A stretch of DNA of 64,000 nucleotides from Hyphomicrobiales bacterium (GCA_900472395.1 UCHV01000003.1:62001-126000), one strand, 5' to 3'. Counted from the first letter of the stretch, positions 1-8,235 are shown. Notes: generated by a model from the sequence alone, not told the origin. Translations and numbers: made by a program.

Positions 1-726
1 GAAACGATGCAAACCGGTCCGAAGGACGAAGAAGCTCGTCTGATCAAGCTGGCGCAGGATATCGACCGGCGCGGCGACAAGACGACGGCCGCTTCGTTGT
101 ATGAGCGCGCCGCGCAATCCTCCAAGGACAAGGTCGGCGCCTATACGCGGCTTGGGGAAGCCCAGATCGCCGCCGGTGATCCCGATCAGGCGATCGCTTC
201 CTTCCGCATCGCGCTCGATGTTTCTCCCAATGATGGCAAGGCTCTTCTCGGCCTCGGCACGGCGCAATTGCAGGCGACACAGGTTGAAAGTGCGGCCCGC
301 ACGCTGGCGGTTGCTGCACCTCTGGTCAAAACGTCGACGGCCTATAATCGTCTCGGCACCGCTCTGGTACTGTCGGGTGACGGGCATGGCGCGGAAAACG
401 CCTTCAGCCAAGCCCGCGGCATCGATCCTGGCAATCTCGATACGCAATCCAATCTCGGTCTGGCGCAGGCGATTTCCGGTCGTAACGATGCGGCCGTTTC
501 GACGCTGCGCACGGTCACGCAGTCGCCGCGCGCCGAAGCCCGTCATTTCCGCAATCTGATGCTGGCGCTGACGCTCGGCCAGAAGGACAAGGATGCGGCG
601 GCCGTTTCCGTGCCGGATTACCCGGAAGCCGAAAAGCGCACGTTCCTTGCCGAGGCCCGCAAGGTTCGCACGATCAGGGAGCCGGCGGCGCGGGCCCGCG
701 CCATCGGCCTTCTGGCGTCCAGCTGA
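1..726 (+). CDS. TadD-like tetratricopeptide repeat protein, 5' end outside window
   Basis: The frame is open to the left window edge; the first ATG is at 7, but family members usually begin with a lipoprotein signal that is not seen here, so the gene probably starts upstream. The visible 239 residues are mostly helical TPR units (for example the stretches around residues 10-75 and 105-160, with the usual small/aromatic spacing such as AYTRLGEAQIAAGDPDQA). The protein resembles TadD, the TPR accessory protein of Tad pili. It converges with a CpaD-like lipoprotein gene and a CpaC-like secretin, so a role in assembling that outer-membrane complex is inferred. It could also be an unrelated TPR protein. 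A strong terminator overlaps its stop codon. Confidence 0.6.
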   Translation, partial: ETMQTGPKDEEARLIKLAQDIDRRGDKTTAASLYERAAQSSKDKVGAYTRLGEAQIAAGDPDQAIASFRIALDVSPNDGKALLGLGTAQLQATQVESAARTLAVAAPLVKTSTAYNRLGTALVLSGDGHGAENAFSQARGIDPGNLDTQSNLGLAQAISGRNDAAVSTLRTVTQSPRAEARHFRNLMLALTLGQKDKDAAAVSVPDYPEAEKRTFLAEARKVRTIREPAARARAIGLLASS

Positions 727-739
727 GGCTGGACTTTTT
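717..739 (+). terminator. Intrinsic terminator overlapping the stop codon of the TPR gene
   Basis: GTCCAGC (717-723), a four-base loop TGAG and GCTGGAC (728-734) form a perfect 7-bp stem followed by five T residues (735-739). The loop contains the TGA stop codon, so the last codons of the gene form the left arm. It separates the TPR gene from the convergent CpaD-like gene that ends at 744. Confidence 0.75.
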
Positions 740-743
740 CGCA

Positions 744-1169
744 TCAGTTCATTGATCCAGTGGTGCTGACATCGCGCTGGTTTTCCGGCGTCTGCTCCGG
801 CTTGACGCCATCGATGCTGTTGCGGGCGGCGCGCACGACCGGTGCTGCCATGGCAGGTCCCGTCTTGCGGCCCTGAACGAGGTCGCTCTGGCGCTCGACC
901 ATCAATTGCAGGTTCATGTTGTTGGCGCAGCCCGGCGGCAAGTACATCGGGTCTTCGGTGACGTCAGGCGTCACGCAGGCATCCGGCACGAGACGACCGC
1001 CGGCCTGTTTTTCATACCCCTTGCTGACGGCACCAGACCCTTGCGCATAATGATAGTTGGGCGAATAGGGCAGGGGATCGCGTTCCTTGCTGTTCTGGCA
1101 GCCCGAAAGGGCGAGAACGGCGACAGCGAGGGCAAGGCGTGGTCCGGTGATGATCGTGTCAATCGACAT
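744..1169 (-). CDS. Short CpaD-like outer-membrane lipoprotein
   Basis: 141 residues from the ATG at 1169, which overlaps the end of the secretin gene by 11 bases, so the two are translationally linked. A signal sequence ends in a lipobox (LALSGC, Cys24). The middle carries a motif typical of the C-terminal part of CpaD, the Tad pilus lipoprotein (LPPGCANNMNLQLMVER, about residues 78-94). At 141 residues it is shorter than usual CpaD proteins (roughly 200 or more) and appears to keep only the C-terminal half. The likely role is piloting or stabilising the adjacent secretin in the outer membrane; this is inferred from family and linkage. Confidence 0.65.
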   Translation of the reverse strand: MSIDTIITGPRLALAVAVLALSGCQNSKERDPLPYSPNYHYAQGSGAVSKGYEKQAGGRLVPDACVTPDVTEDPMYLPPGCANNMNLQLMVERQSDLVQGRKTGPAMAAPVVRAARNSIDGVKPEQTPENQRDVSTTGSMN

Positions 1170-2544
1170 AGAAGCCGAACCCCTTGTTGATTTTCGTGCG
1201 TTTGGTGGCGACGGGGCCGGAGAGTGCACCGTTCGGGCTGTCGAGCGGCGTCTTCATGCTGCGCGCTTCGACCGGCTCCACCAGATAGGGCGTGATCAGG
1301 ATGACCAGTTCTGTCTCGTTGCGCTGGTAACGTTTTGATTTGAACAGGTCACCGAGGATCGGCATGTCGCCCAGCATCGGCACCTTCTCGATGTCCTGCG
1401 AGGCGCTGCGTTGGAAGAGACCTGCAATCGCAAAGGTCTGGCCGCTGCCGACTTCCACTGTGGTATCGGCGCGTCGCACCTGTAGTCCCGGCACCTGCAG
1501 ATTGGCGATATTGACCATGCCGCTGGCCGAGAGGCTCGATACTTCGGGGCGAACCCGCATGTTGATCCGGCCATTGGGCAGAAGAGCCGGCGTAAAGAGA
1601 AGCGACACGCCGTATTGCTTGTATTCGATGCCGACCTGCTGGTTGCCGACCGGCACCGGCACCGGAATTTCGCCACCCGCCAGGAAGCTGGCGGTTTCAC
1701 CGGTGACGGCGGTGATATTCGGTTCTGCGAGAACGGTGAGGATACCGTTCGCCTGCAGGGCTTCCAGCAGGGCATCAACACGACCGCCGCTCCATGCGGC
1801 GCCGGTGCTGAGCGCATTGGATGCGCCGCTTGCGGCATCACGGGCGAGACTGCCGCCGGAGACGAAACCGAAGGAAAAATTGCCGGCGCTGACAAAGGCA
1901 TCCCAGGTGACGCCGTAGCGCAGCAACTGGTTGCGTGAGACTTCGGCGAAACGGACGCGAATATTGACCTGATTGGCGCCGGATACCGTGGTGTTGTTGA
2001 TGGCGGGTTTGTTTTCCGGCGCATAGGCTTCGATGGCGCTTGCCGTGTCCATCGCTTCCGGCATCGTGTTGGCATGACCTTTTGCGAAAGGCTGCTCGCC
2101 GAAAAGGGAGATCTTGATCGTGCTGTTGGGCTGCACGGCGCGCTGCGCCTCCTGAACCGGCCGTGAATCCGGCATGACCCAGAAATCGACGGAGCCGCGT
2201 GTCTGCTCATCCGGGCTGAGAGCGATCAGATTGGTGCGGCCTGTCTTCAGCGCGAAAACGTAGACGACGCCGGGGGAAACGACGCGGACATCGGCGATCT
2301 TGGCATCTGCCATGAAGACGGATTCGACCGGCTGGTCGAAACGCAGGATGCGGCCCTGACCAAGCGGCAGCGCCACGGCTTCACCGGCCTTGGCATCGAT
2401 GCTGAAGGATTCTGCGCGGACCTGCGGAGCAAGCAGACAGAAGGCGAGTAAGAGCAGAAGGAGAAAATGTCCCTTTGCCAGGATGATCGGTCTCGTCATT
2501 CTTGCGGTCGTCTCCCCAAGTGCCGTGTCATTGTGCCGTCTCAT
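1159..2544 (-). CDS. Tad/CpaC-type secretin, likely second half of the T3SS outer ring (RhcC2 role)
   Basis: 461 residues with a signal peptide and an N-terminal pilus-type secretin domain (about residues 45-115, motif RILRFDQPVESVFMADAKIA), then the secretin domain (about 195-430) with VNIRVRFAEVSRNQLLRYG, LAEPNITAVTGETASFLAGG and VPMLGDMPILGDLF. These motifs match CpaC/RcpA secretins of Tad pili rather than classical SctC. It forms the outer-membrane pore. The start at 2544 has AGGA six bases upstream; ATG 2499 (MTRPII) would give a more ordinary signal peptide but has a distant GGGGAG. It follows sctV and precedes the CpaD-like lipoprotein. The N0/N1 part of the T3SS secretin is encoded separately at 7219-7950. 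Confidence 0.8.
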   Translation of the reverse strand: MRRHNDTALGETTARMTRPIILAKGHFLLLLLLAFCLLAPQVRAESFSIDAKAGEAVALPLGQGRILRFDQPVESVFMADAKIADVRVVSPGVVYVFALKTGRTNLIALSPDEQTRGSVDFWVMPDSRPVQEAQRAVQPNSTIKISLFGEQPFAKGHANTMPEAMDTASAIEAYAPENKPAINNTTVSGANQVNIRVRFAEVSRNQLLRYGVTWDAFVSAGNFSFGFVSGGSLARDAASGASNALSTGAAWSGGRVDALLEALQANGILTVLAEPNITAVTGETASFLAGGEIPVPVPVGNQQVGIEYKQYGVSLLFTPALLPNGRINMRVRPEVSSLSASGMVNIANLQVPGLQVRRADTTVEVGSGQTFAIAGLFQRSASQDIEKVPMLGDMPILGDLFKSKRYQRNETELVILITPYLVEPVEARSMKTPLDSPNGALSGPVATKRTKINKGFGFYVD

Positions 2545-2619
2545 GGCGTCCTGCCGTTTCGGGCAGTGTCCAGAAGATTCGCCCGGCAGCCCCGTTCAGG
2601 CTAAACGCGCGGTTTATGG

Positions 2620-4791
2620 TTAACCAAAAGTTAGCGCGGGCTTTTCCCGTGCAGTGTCAGCCTCGTTACTCTCTGATTTCGTTGGGCGATTTCGGATTTG
2701 TGAATTTATCGTGACGGACATCAGAGACTGCACGGAATATTCCGGCGCGATCTCCTGATAAGAAATAACCGGCAATTCGATATCGTTGCGCAGCAGGTAG
2801 TTGCGCATCACCCGGCGGATATCGAGCGAGGTCAGGAGCACTGATGTCTGCGGCTCGTCGCCATCGGCCAGCGCCTGGCGCAGTTGCAACAGCATGGCGC
2901 GCGATGCGTCTTCCGGCAGGGCCAACATCTTGCCTACGCCTGTGCTCTTGATGGCATTGCGGATCGCGTCTTCGGCGGCGCGTGAAAGCACATAGGCCGA
3001 GAGCACGCGGTTGAGCTGGGCATGACGGTGGCAGATCTGGCGGGCAAGCGCGATGCGCACCCGCTCCGTCAAAAGCAGCGTATCGGTTTCGCGGCCGCCC
3101 CATTCGACCAACGCTTCCAATATGGCGCGCAGATTGCCGATCGGCACATCCTCTTCCACCAGCCGGCGCAGGATATCGGAGAGCTTGTTGAGTGGGACGA
3201 CACGCGTCGCTTCTTTCACCAGTTCCCCATATTCGCCTTCCATCAGGGTCAGCAGTTCGCGGGTTTCCTGAATGCCGATGAAATGCGCCGCATACCGTCG
3301 CAGCGAATGCGACAGGCTTTTGGCAAGCGTCGCTGCCGGATCGTGAAAACCGATGCCGGCTTCGGACAATGAGTCCGCTTCATCGGCACCGATCCAGATG
3401 GCGCGCTGTCCGGCCACCTGAGCTGGGCCATTGTGGCGTGGCACCTGCAAAAGATCGAGGTGCATGGGGTCGTCGTTCAGCAACAGCGAATTGTGCGGAA
3501 TCTCTCCCTCGACGATAGGCACGCCTTCGAGATCGATACGAAAACGATCCGGTAAAAGTGACGGATCGGGCCGCATCTCGACGGCCGGCATGTCCAGCCC
3601 GAGATCCGCCTTCAGCAGGTCGCGCACATGATCGGCTTCCAGCCGAAAACGTTCGGGCCATACGGTTTCGCCAATATGAGCGCCGACATGGGCGACAACG
3701 CGGTGACGGGTAGAGCCGCTGGAGATGACCGTGTGCTCGATGACCGGGCCATCCTCGACCTCGATCATATCCGGTTCCGGCTGCTGCACCGGTGGCGCGG
3801 ACGTTTTGGGGCGGCGGCGGCCGATCATGAAAGCGAAGCCACCGAACAAGGCGGCAAGTGCAAGGAAGATCAGCGTCGGAAAACCGGGCACGAAGGCCGC
3901 GCCGAGAAGGATGACGGCGGCAAGCCACAGGGCCTTGTCGCTCGATCCGAGCTGCCGGAAGATTTCGGTGCCGAGATCGGCTTCGGTTTCAGAGGCGACG
4001 CGCGTGACCACGGTGCCGGCGGCAATCGAGATCAGCAGCGCCGGGATCTGTGCGATCAGGCCGTCACCCACCGTCAGCAGCGAATAGGTGTGGGAGGCAT
4101 CGCCAAAGCTCATGCCGCGGCTGAGCATGCCGATCAGCAGGCCACCGATCAGGTTGACGAACACGATGATGATGCCGGTGATGGCATCGCCCTTCACGAA
4201 TTTCATGGCGCCGTCCATGGCACCGTAAAGCTGGCTTTCACGCTCCAGCCGACCGCGACGGCTGCGGGCCTCGGTCTGGTCGATGTCGCCGTTGCGCAGG
4301 TCGTTGTCGATCGACATCTGCTTGCCGGGCATGGCGTCGAGCGTGAAGCGGGCGGCGACTTCGGCGACGCGCTCCGCACCCTTGGTGATGACGATAAACT
4401 GGGCGGCGGTGATGATCAGGAAGACCACGAGGCCGACGACCACTTCACCGCCGATAACGAACTTGCCGAAGGTTGCGACGATATCGCCGGCATCCGCATG
4501 CAGCAGGATCAGGCGGGTCGTGGTGATCGAAAGGGCCAGCCGAAACAGCGTGGCGATCAGGATGATCGGCGGCAGCGAGGAAAAATCGCCCGGACGGCCG
4601 ATATAAAAGGCGACGACGAGAACCAGCAAGCTCAGCGCCATGTTGACGGCGATCAGCATGTCGACCGCCAAAGTCGGCAGCGGAATGACCATCATGATCA
4701 CGGCCAACATCATGAAACTCGCGACGATGACATCGGAGCGATAGGACGCCATGCGTGCAAAACGGTTAAGCGTGCCGAGAATGCCAGTCAT
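2620..4791 (-). CDS. sctV: Type III secretion export-gate protein SctV (RhcV/LcrD/FlhA family)
   Basis: 723 residues, normal family length. The N-terminal half has about eight membrane helices starting at residue 17, with the family's conserved FHIPEP-type stretch represented by SIDNDLRNGDIDQ and PGKQM (about residues 150-170). The C-terminal half is the cytoplasmic nonameric ring domain (from about residue 345), which docks chaperone-substrate complexes. The gene start overlaps the stop of the TPR gene upstream by four bases (ATGA). Neighbours are sctD and two small genes on one side and the secretin on the other, so this is one apparatus operon. Confidence 0.95.
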   Translation of the reverse strand: MTGILGTLNRFARMASYRSDVIVASFMMLAVIMMVIPLPTLAVDMLIAVNMALSLLVLVVAFYIGRPGDFSSLPPIILIATLFRLALSITTTRLILLHADAGDIVATFGKFVIGGEVVVGLVVFLIITAAQFIVITKGAERVAEVAARFTLDAMPGKQMSIDNDLRNGDIDQTEARSRRGRLERESQLYGAMDGAMKFVKGDAITGIIIVFVNLIGGLLIGMLSRGMSFGDASHTYSLLTVGDGLIAQIPALLISIAAGTVVTRVASETEADLGTEIFRQLGSSDKALWLAAVILLGAAFVPGFPTLIFLALAALFGGFAFMIGRRRPKTSAPPVQQPEPDMIEVEDGPVIEHTVISSGSTRHRVVAHVGAHIGETVWPERFRLEADHVRDLLKADLGLDMPAVEMRPDPSLLPDRFRIDLEGVPIVEGEIPHNSLLLNDDPMHLDLLQVPRHNGPAQVAGQRAIWIGADEADSLSEAGIGFHDPAATLAKSLSHSLRRYAAHFIGIQETRELLTLMEGEYGELVKEATRVVPLNKLSDILRRLVEEDVPIGNLRAILEALVEWGGRETDTLLLTERVRIALARQICHRHAQLNRVLSAYVLSRAAEDAIRNAIKSTGVGKMLALPEDASRAMLLQLRQALADGDEPQTSVLLTSLDIRRVMRNYLLRNDIELPVISYQEIAPEYSVQSLMSVTINSQIRNRPTKSESNEADTAREKPALTFG

Positions 4792-5117
4792 TGCGGCCCC
4801 CGCAGGTGCAGATAGTCACGAAAGCAGCGATAGGCCTGCGGTTTGTCTTCAAGCACCCAGAAGGCACGCGCACGAAGAAGATGCGAAGACGGATCACCGT
4901 CGATTTCCATCAGCCTGTCCAGCGCGCCCAGCGCACGTTCACCGGCACCGTTTTCGATCAGGGCTGCTGCAAGGCTGCGCAGGATGCCCGGATCTTCCGG
5001 TTCGATGCGGTTGGCGATCAGCAGAAACACGAGGCCGCGGCCCTTCTGGCCGCTGCGCATGTAGATATAGCCAAGTGCGTGCATCAGTTCTGCGGAATCG
5101 GCATCGGTGCGGTTCAT
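4788..5117 (-). CDS. Small TPR protein, T3SS chaperone candidate (SctY/SctG-like)
   Basis: 109 residues of alpha-helical TPR-like sequence (ALGYIYMRSGQKGRGLVFLL, then SLAAALIENGAGERAL, then RARAFWVLEDKPQAYRCF). It overlaps the gene before it and sctV after it by four bases each, so it is made together with SctV. Size, fold and position directly in front of sctV resemble YscY of the Ysc system, and rhizobial systems have a TPR gene near rhcV. A chaperone or assembly factor role is inferred; sequence alone does not prove which family it belongs to. Confidence 0.6.
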   Translation of the reverse strand: MNRTDADSAELMHALGYIYMRSGQKGRGLVFLLIANRIEPEDPGILRSLAAALIENGAGERALGALDRLMEIDGDPSSHLLRARAFWVLEDKPQAYRCFRDYLHLRGPQ

Positions 5118-5500
5118 TCCAGACCGCCTTCCTCGTCGATCCGCGCCTGCAGCTCGCGGCGGCGATCGATCTCTTCCTCCAGCATCGCCTTGGCGATGGA
5201 GGTGATGTCTTCTTTCGCGTCGAGATTGGGCAAGATGGCGGTGATCACGTGGTCGAGCAGGTTCATGCTCCGCTCATTGCCAAAGATGCCGGGATCGGTG
5301 ATCTCCGGCATGGTCAGCTGGTCGATTTCGCCGCTCAGGGACGCGCCATGCGCGAGACTGCCGCGACGGCGAAGGCGCACGGCGTTCTCGAACGCCTCGA
5401 TCTGCGAGCGGCTGACCGGATCGGCGCGCTTGGCGGCCTCGGTGAGTGCCCGGTCCAGCCGCTGCCGATCGATGGTCACAGGCCGCAACGGTTCGTTCAT
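5114..5500 (-). CDS. 128-residue T3SS operon protein of unknown function
   Basis: The ATG at 5500 is chosen because AGGAGG lies six bases upstream; a GTG at 5506 would fall inside that spacing. The protein is charged and helical, with no signal peptide or membrane segment. The C-terminal half (about residues 70-128, PEITDPGIFGNERSMNLLDH onward) ends in an acidic coiled-coil-like tail (EEEIDRRRELQARIDEEGG). It lies between sctD and a TPR gene that overlaps it by four bases, then sctV. The order small protein, TPR protein, sctV resembles yscX-yscY-yscV, but I see no YscX signature, so the link is only positional. Confidence 0.6.
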   Translation of the reverse strand: MNEPLRPVTIDRQRLDRALTEAAKRADPVSRSQIEAFENAVRLRRRGSLAHGASLSGEIDQLTMPEITDPGIFGNERSMNLLDHVITAILPNLDAKEDITSIAKAMLEEEIDRRRELQARIDEEGGLE

Positions 5501-5528
5501 TGCCACCCTCCTGAACGTCTCATGCGCG

Positions 5529-6464
5529 TCATAAGGTCAGCTTGAACTCCTGCCCGCCGCGCACGACGAGGATCTGGCCGTTCTCGATGGATTTCAGCAT
5601 CCAGCCGTCCGGCAATGCGGCACCCGGATAACGGCGCTCGCCGCGCGCATCGAGCACATAGGGATTGTCGCCGAAGAACACGGCCTGGAAGATGAATTTC
5701 GGCGCATCGGTCAGCGCCGCAGGCGCGACGAAACTGGTCAATACATAACGGCCGCCATGCGACTGATCGAACCAGCGCTGTACGCCACGCCAGGCATCCA
5801 TGCGCGCCGGCGGCACTTCACCGGCGACATCGATGCGACGACCGTCGGAAGTCACGGTCAGGTTGCCGAGATCGGCTTCCGCGATTTTTTGCTGAAGGTT
5901 GCCGACGATTTCGGCATCCGTGGGGGCGACCGGCGCGGCCGAAACTGTACCGACGATGAGGTTATCCTCGGGTGCCGCCGCCTTCTGAGGCAAAAGGCCT
6001 GAAATACCAGCCTGCACGGCAACGATCGGCATCATGACGAGCGCAACGGCGAGAACCGCCAGATAGGGGCCCCAGCGCCTTGTCATCATGCCTTGTGCAT
6101 CATTGCGACCGATGCGCAGTTTTGCGCCGCCAACCAAAAGTGTGACCGGCAGATTGGCACGACAACCGAAACCGCGCTGAACGGCTGGGCGGCCTTCGAT
6201 CACGACCGGCCCGCCAATGGCGTTGATCGCGACCTGGCGGCCATAAAATCTCAATTGAAGATGTTCTTCGGCAATATCGGCGTCGGAAAGGACGAGGTCG
6301 CAGGTGCGGGAAGAGCCAATCGTGCAGGCGTCTCCATCGATGGGCGCGCGCACGCCGTGGTGCATGCCCGAAAGGACGTCCAGCGACAGCGTTGCCGGTG
6401 TCGTTGTCACGATGGCGGTCGATAGTGCCGTGGCGCTGGGAGAACTCAAACTGTTCAGCGACAT
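5529..6464 (-). CDS. sctD: Inner-membrane ring protein SctD with FHA domain
   Basis: 311 residues. An N-terminal cytoplasmic FHA-like domain covers about residues 27-120 (GMHHGVRAPI, CTIGSSRTCDLVLSDADIAE, LQLRFYGRQVAI). One transmembrane helix follows at about 133-157 (YLAVLAVALVMMPIVAVQAG), then a periplasmic ring-building region with a BON-like unit (GNLTVTSDGRRIDVAGEVP). This layout is that of SctD, which forms the outer ring of the inner-membrane basal body around SctJ. It is shorter than YscD (about 420), consistent with a reduced periplasmic part as in rhizobial Y4yQ-type proteins. Confidence 0.85.
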   Translation of the reverse strand: MSLNSLSSPSATALSTAIVTTTPATLSLDVLSGMHHGVRAPIDGDACTIGSSRTCDLVLSDADIAEEHLQLRFYGRQVAINAIGGPVVIEGRPAVQRGFGCRANLPVTLLVGGAKLRIGRNDAQGMMTRRWGPYLAVLAVALVMMPIVAVQAGISGLLPQKAAAPEDNLIVGTVSAAPVAPTDAEIVGNLQQKIAEADLGNLTVTSDGRRIDVAGEVPPARMDAWRGVQRWFDQSHGGRYVLTSFVAPAALTDAPKFIFQAVFFGDNPYVLDARGERRYPGAALPDGWMLKSIENGQILVVRGGQEFKLTL

Positions 6465-6595
6465 GGTTGCACCCCCTTATCGAATTCATTTCGCAAGCGG
6501 CCGGCTGGTGCAACCGACCATGAGCACCCGCGTATGAGAAACCATGCGGGGGTGATGGTGGCGCGGACGAGCAATTTCGCCCGCGCCAAACCGGA

Positions 6596-6754
6596 TTAGT
6601 TCTGCGGACGCTGCTTGGTGGCGTCGAGCTCGGTCTTCTTTTCGGTCGTGATCTCGGTGATCTTAGCCGACTTTTCGATGGCAGCATCGAAAGCAGCTTC
6701 CATCTTTGCGATTGCTGCGTCAGAACCGCCAGAAGTAGGGCTTACAGTAGCCAT
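6596..6754 (-). CDS. 52-residue needle-like or secreted T3SS small protein
   Basis: The start at 6754 is supported by GGAGG (6760-6764 on the other strand) six bases upstream; longer versions of the frame lack such a site. The protein is small, polar and helical with a C-terminal module FDAAIEKSAKITEITTEKK followed by TELDATKQRPQN. The same module closes the 152-residue protein at 17015-17473, with 30 of 38 residues identical. It is the first gene of the sctD-sctV operon. Size and position suggest a secreted apparatus part such as a needle or filament subunit, but 52 residues is short for SctF and another needle candidate exists at 8026. Confidence 0.6.
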   Translation of the reverse strand: MATVSPTSGGSDAAIAKMEAAFDAAIEKSAKITEITTEKKTELDATKQRPQN

Positions 6755-7218
6755 GATGGCCTCCATTTTTCTGTTTAGGGTCATCGATTGCGAAGCCTTG
6801 AGGCACCGCTTCACGCCGCTCTCCTCGAAAGGCCGCGACGAGGCGGAACCTAGAATCCGTTTTCTACAGATTAACGACAAAGTGAAAATTCTTGTCGAAA
6901 CGTTAAGGCTGACAGCCTGCTTATGCGTAATCACTGATGTAAATTTACGCTTAAAAAATCTTTTTAATCAGTAGATTGGTGGTCGCACCATGGCCGTTGG
7001 CAGCACGAAAAAGAAAAATGCAGATTTGCGCACGGCGCCACGTTTATTAACATGTAGCTCCGTTTTTAGTGAATGCCGCAAGATAGCTCATGCGCTGTCC
7101 AACACGAATCCGGATGCGCCCGAGCGGCTGATGTTACCGTGCATTCTTACGGTTAAATTTCATTAAAATTTCATATTGGCTTGTTCATTCGCCGCATGTG
7201 TTCCGATAGCCTTTGCGC
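6755..7218. promoter_or_regulatory. Divergent T3SS promoter region with nested palindromes
   Basis: 464 bases without a convincing gene separate the minus-strand sctD-sctV operon from the plus-strand rhcC1 operon. It is much more AT-rich than its surroundings. GTAAATTTAC (6939-6948) is a perfect palindrome; TTAAAAA (6951-6957) and TTTTTAA (6961-6967) form an inverted repeat; ACTGAT (6933-6938) and ATCAGT (6967-6972) enclose both. A further AT-rich patch lies at 7141-7173. Promoters for both operons must be here; I could not identify a convincing tts box. Confidence 0.5.
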
Positions 7219-7950
7219 ATGATTTTTCGGTTCGCCCATTTGCATGCGTTGAAGAACAGGTTGGCCGGGCAGGTAACGAATGAGCCTGCGGGGTCGTTGG
7301 TCTTCCGGTCCCCGATCCCTCTGCGTTTGCTTGCTGTCTCCGCGTTTCTGCTGGCGGCGGGCATGCCGCTTGCAACGCCGGCAATCGCATCGCCTGCCTG
7401 GTTCGACAGTTCCTATAACTATGTCGTGCTCGATCAGGATGTGCGTGTCGCGCTCACCGAATTCGGGCGCAATGTCGGTCTTCCCGTCGTGCTGTCGGAT
7501 GCCGTCAACGGTCGGGTTCGCGGGCGGATAGAAGCGAAAAGTGCTGGCGAATTCATCGACCGGCTGGCGGCCACCAATGGCCTCGTCTGGTATTTCGACG
7601 GATCGGTTCTGCATGTCAGCGCCGATAAGGAATTTATTACGCGGGTCATCGATGCGGGCCGGCTGCGTGGCGATGTCGTTGCCAATGAAATGCAGAATCT
7701 CGGGCTGGCCGACGAGCGCTTTTCGCTGCGTGCCGCGCGCAACGGCAATGTCATAACCGTGTCAGGACCGCCTGCTTACATCAATGTCGTCAGCCAGCTC
7801 GTCGAGCGCCTGCAGCCGGAACCGGTTGTTGCAGGAGATGATCCGCGCGTTCGCGTGTTTCGCGGCGGGGTGATGACGGAAGTGGTTTCGACCGGACCTG
7901 CGGAAAGTGCGCCTTCCGGCCGGCCTCAGGAGAATGCCGCGCGAAAATGA
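7219..7950 (+). CDS. rhcC1: RhcC1/NolW: separately encoded N-terminal part of the T3SS secretin
   Basis: 243 residues from the ATG at 7219; a TTG lies two codons upstream and no start has a clear ribosome site. A signal peptide (about residues 35-58, LRLLAVSAFLLAAGMPLATP) is followed by an N0-like domain (VVLDQDVRVALTEFGRNVGL, VVLSDAVNGRVRGRIEAKSA) and an N1-like domain ending with ITVSGPPAYINVVSQLVERL. There is no pore-forming domain. Rhizobial T3SS secretins are split in this way, with RhcC1/NolW giving the periplasmic part and RhcC2 the pore. It heads the plus-strand operon in front of nolB and nolT homologues, as in other rhizobia. The pore partner is probably the gene at 1159-2544. Confidence 0.8.
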   Translation: MIFRFAHLHALKNRLAGQVTNEPAGSLVFRSPIPLRLLAVSAFLLAAGMPLATPAIASPAWFDSSYNYVVLDQDVRVALTEFGRNVGLPVVLSDAVNGRVRGRIEAKSAGEFIDRLAATNGLVWYFDGSVLHVSADKEFITRVIDAGRLRGDVVANEMQNLGLADERFSLRAARNGNVITVSGPPAYINVVSQLVERLQPEPVVAGDDPRVRVFRGGVMTEVVSTGPAESAPSGRPQENAARK

Positions 7951-8025
7951 TTTTCGGCGGATGAGACTGAAACGGGTGAGGGCGGCAAGACGCTTTCGCC
8001 CACCGATGAAAAGAGGAGCAAGACT

Positions 8026-8235
8026 ATGGCTGTGACCCCTGTTTCCGGCGTGGATTCCGTTTCAACGACAAATGGCGAAGCTGCTTTCGATGCCGCCGTC
8101 AACAATGCGCAGGGCAGCGAAATGACGCCCGAGCTGGAAGAGATGATGATCGAAGGCGCCATCACCATCGGTGGCCAGATGATCATCATGCCGCGCGCCA
8201 ACGACATCCTCAACGAGGCGATGTCCGACGAATAA
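8026..8235 (+). CDS. Needle subunit candidate, NopA-like (SctF)
   Basis: 69 residues; GAGGAG lies eight bases before the ATG. The N-terminus is rich in Ser/Thr/Val, then a helix FDAAVNNAQGSEMTPELEEM leads into a hydrophobic stretch EGAITIGGQMIIMPRAND and an acidic end. Size and composition fit the small needle/pilus protein NopA of rhizobia, as far as I recall that family. The next genes are sctI and sctJ, the same needle, rod, ring order as prgI-prgJ-prgK in Salmonella, which supports SctF. The alternative needle candidate is the 52-residue protein at 6596-6754. Confidence 0.6.
   Translation: MAVTPVSGVDSVSTTNGEAAFDAAVNNAQGSEMTPELEEMMIEGAITIGGQMIIMPRANDILNEAMSDE

Noticed and set aside
3628..4815. 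Plus-strand open frame (395 codons) opposite sctV
   Set aside because: Gln/Asp/His-rich shadow frame of the membrane-coding part of sctV.
6880..6915. tts-box-like sequence CTTGTCGAAACG in the T3SS divergent region
   Set aside because: Only the TCGAAA part fits; the leading GTCAG and the spacing of the tts box are not met on either strand.
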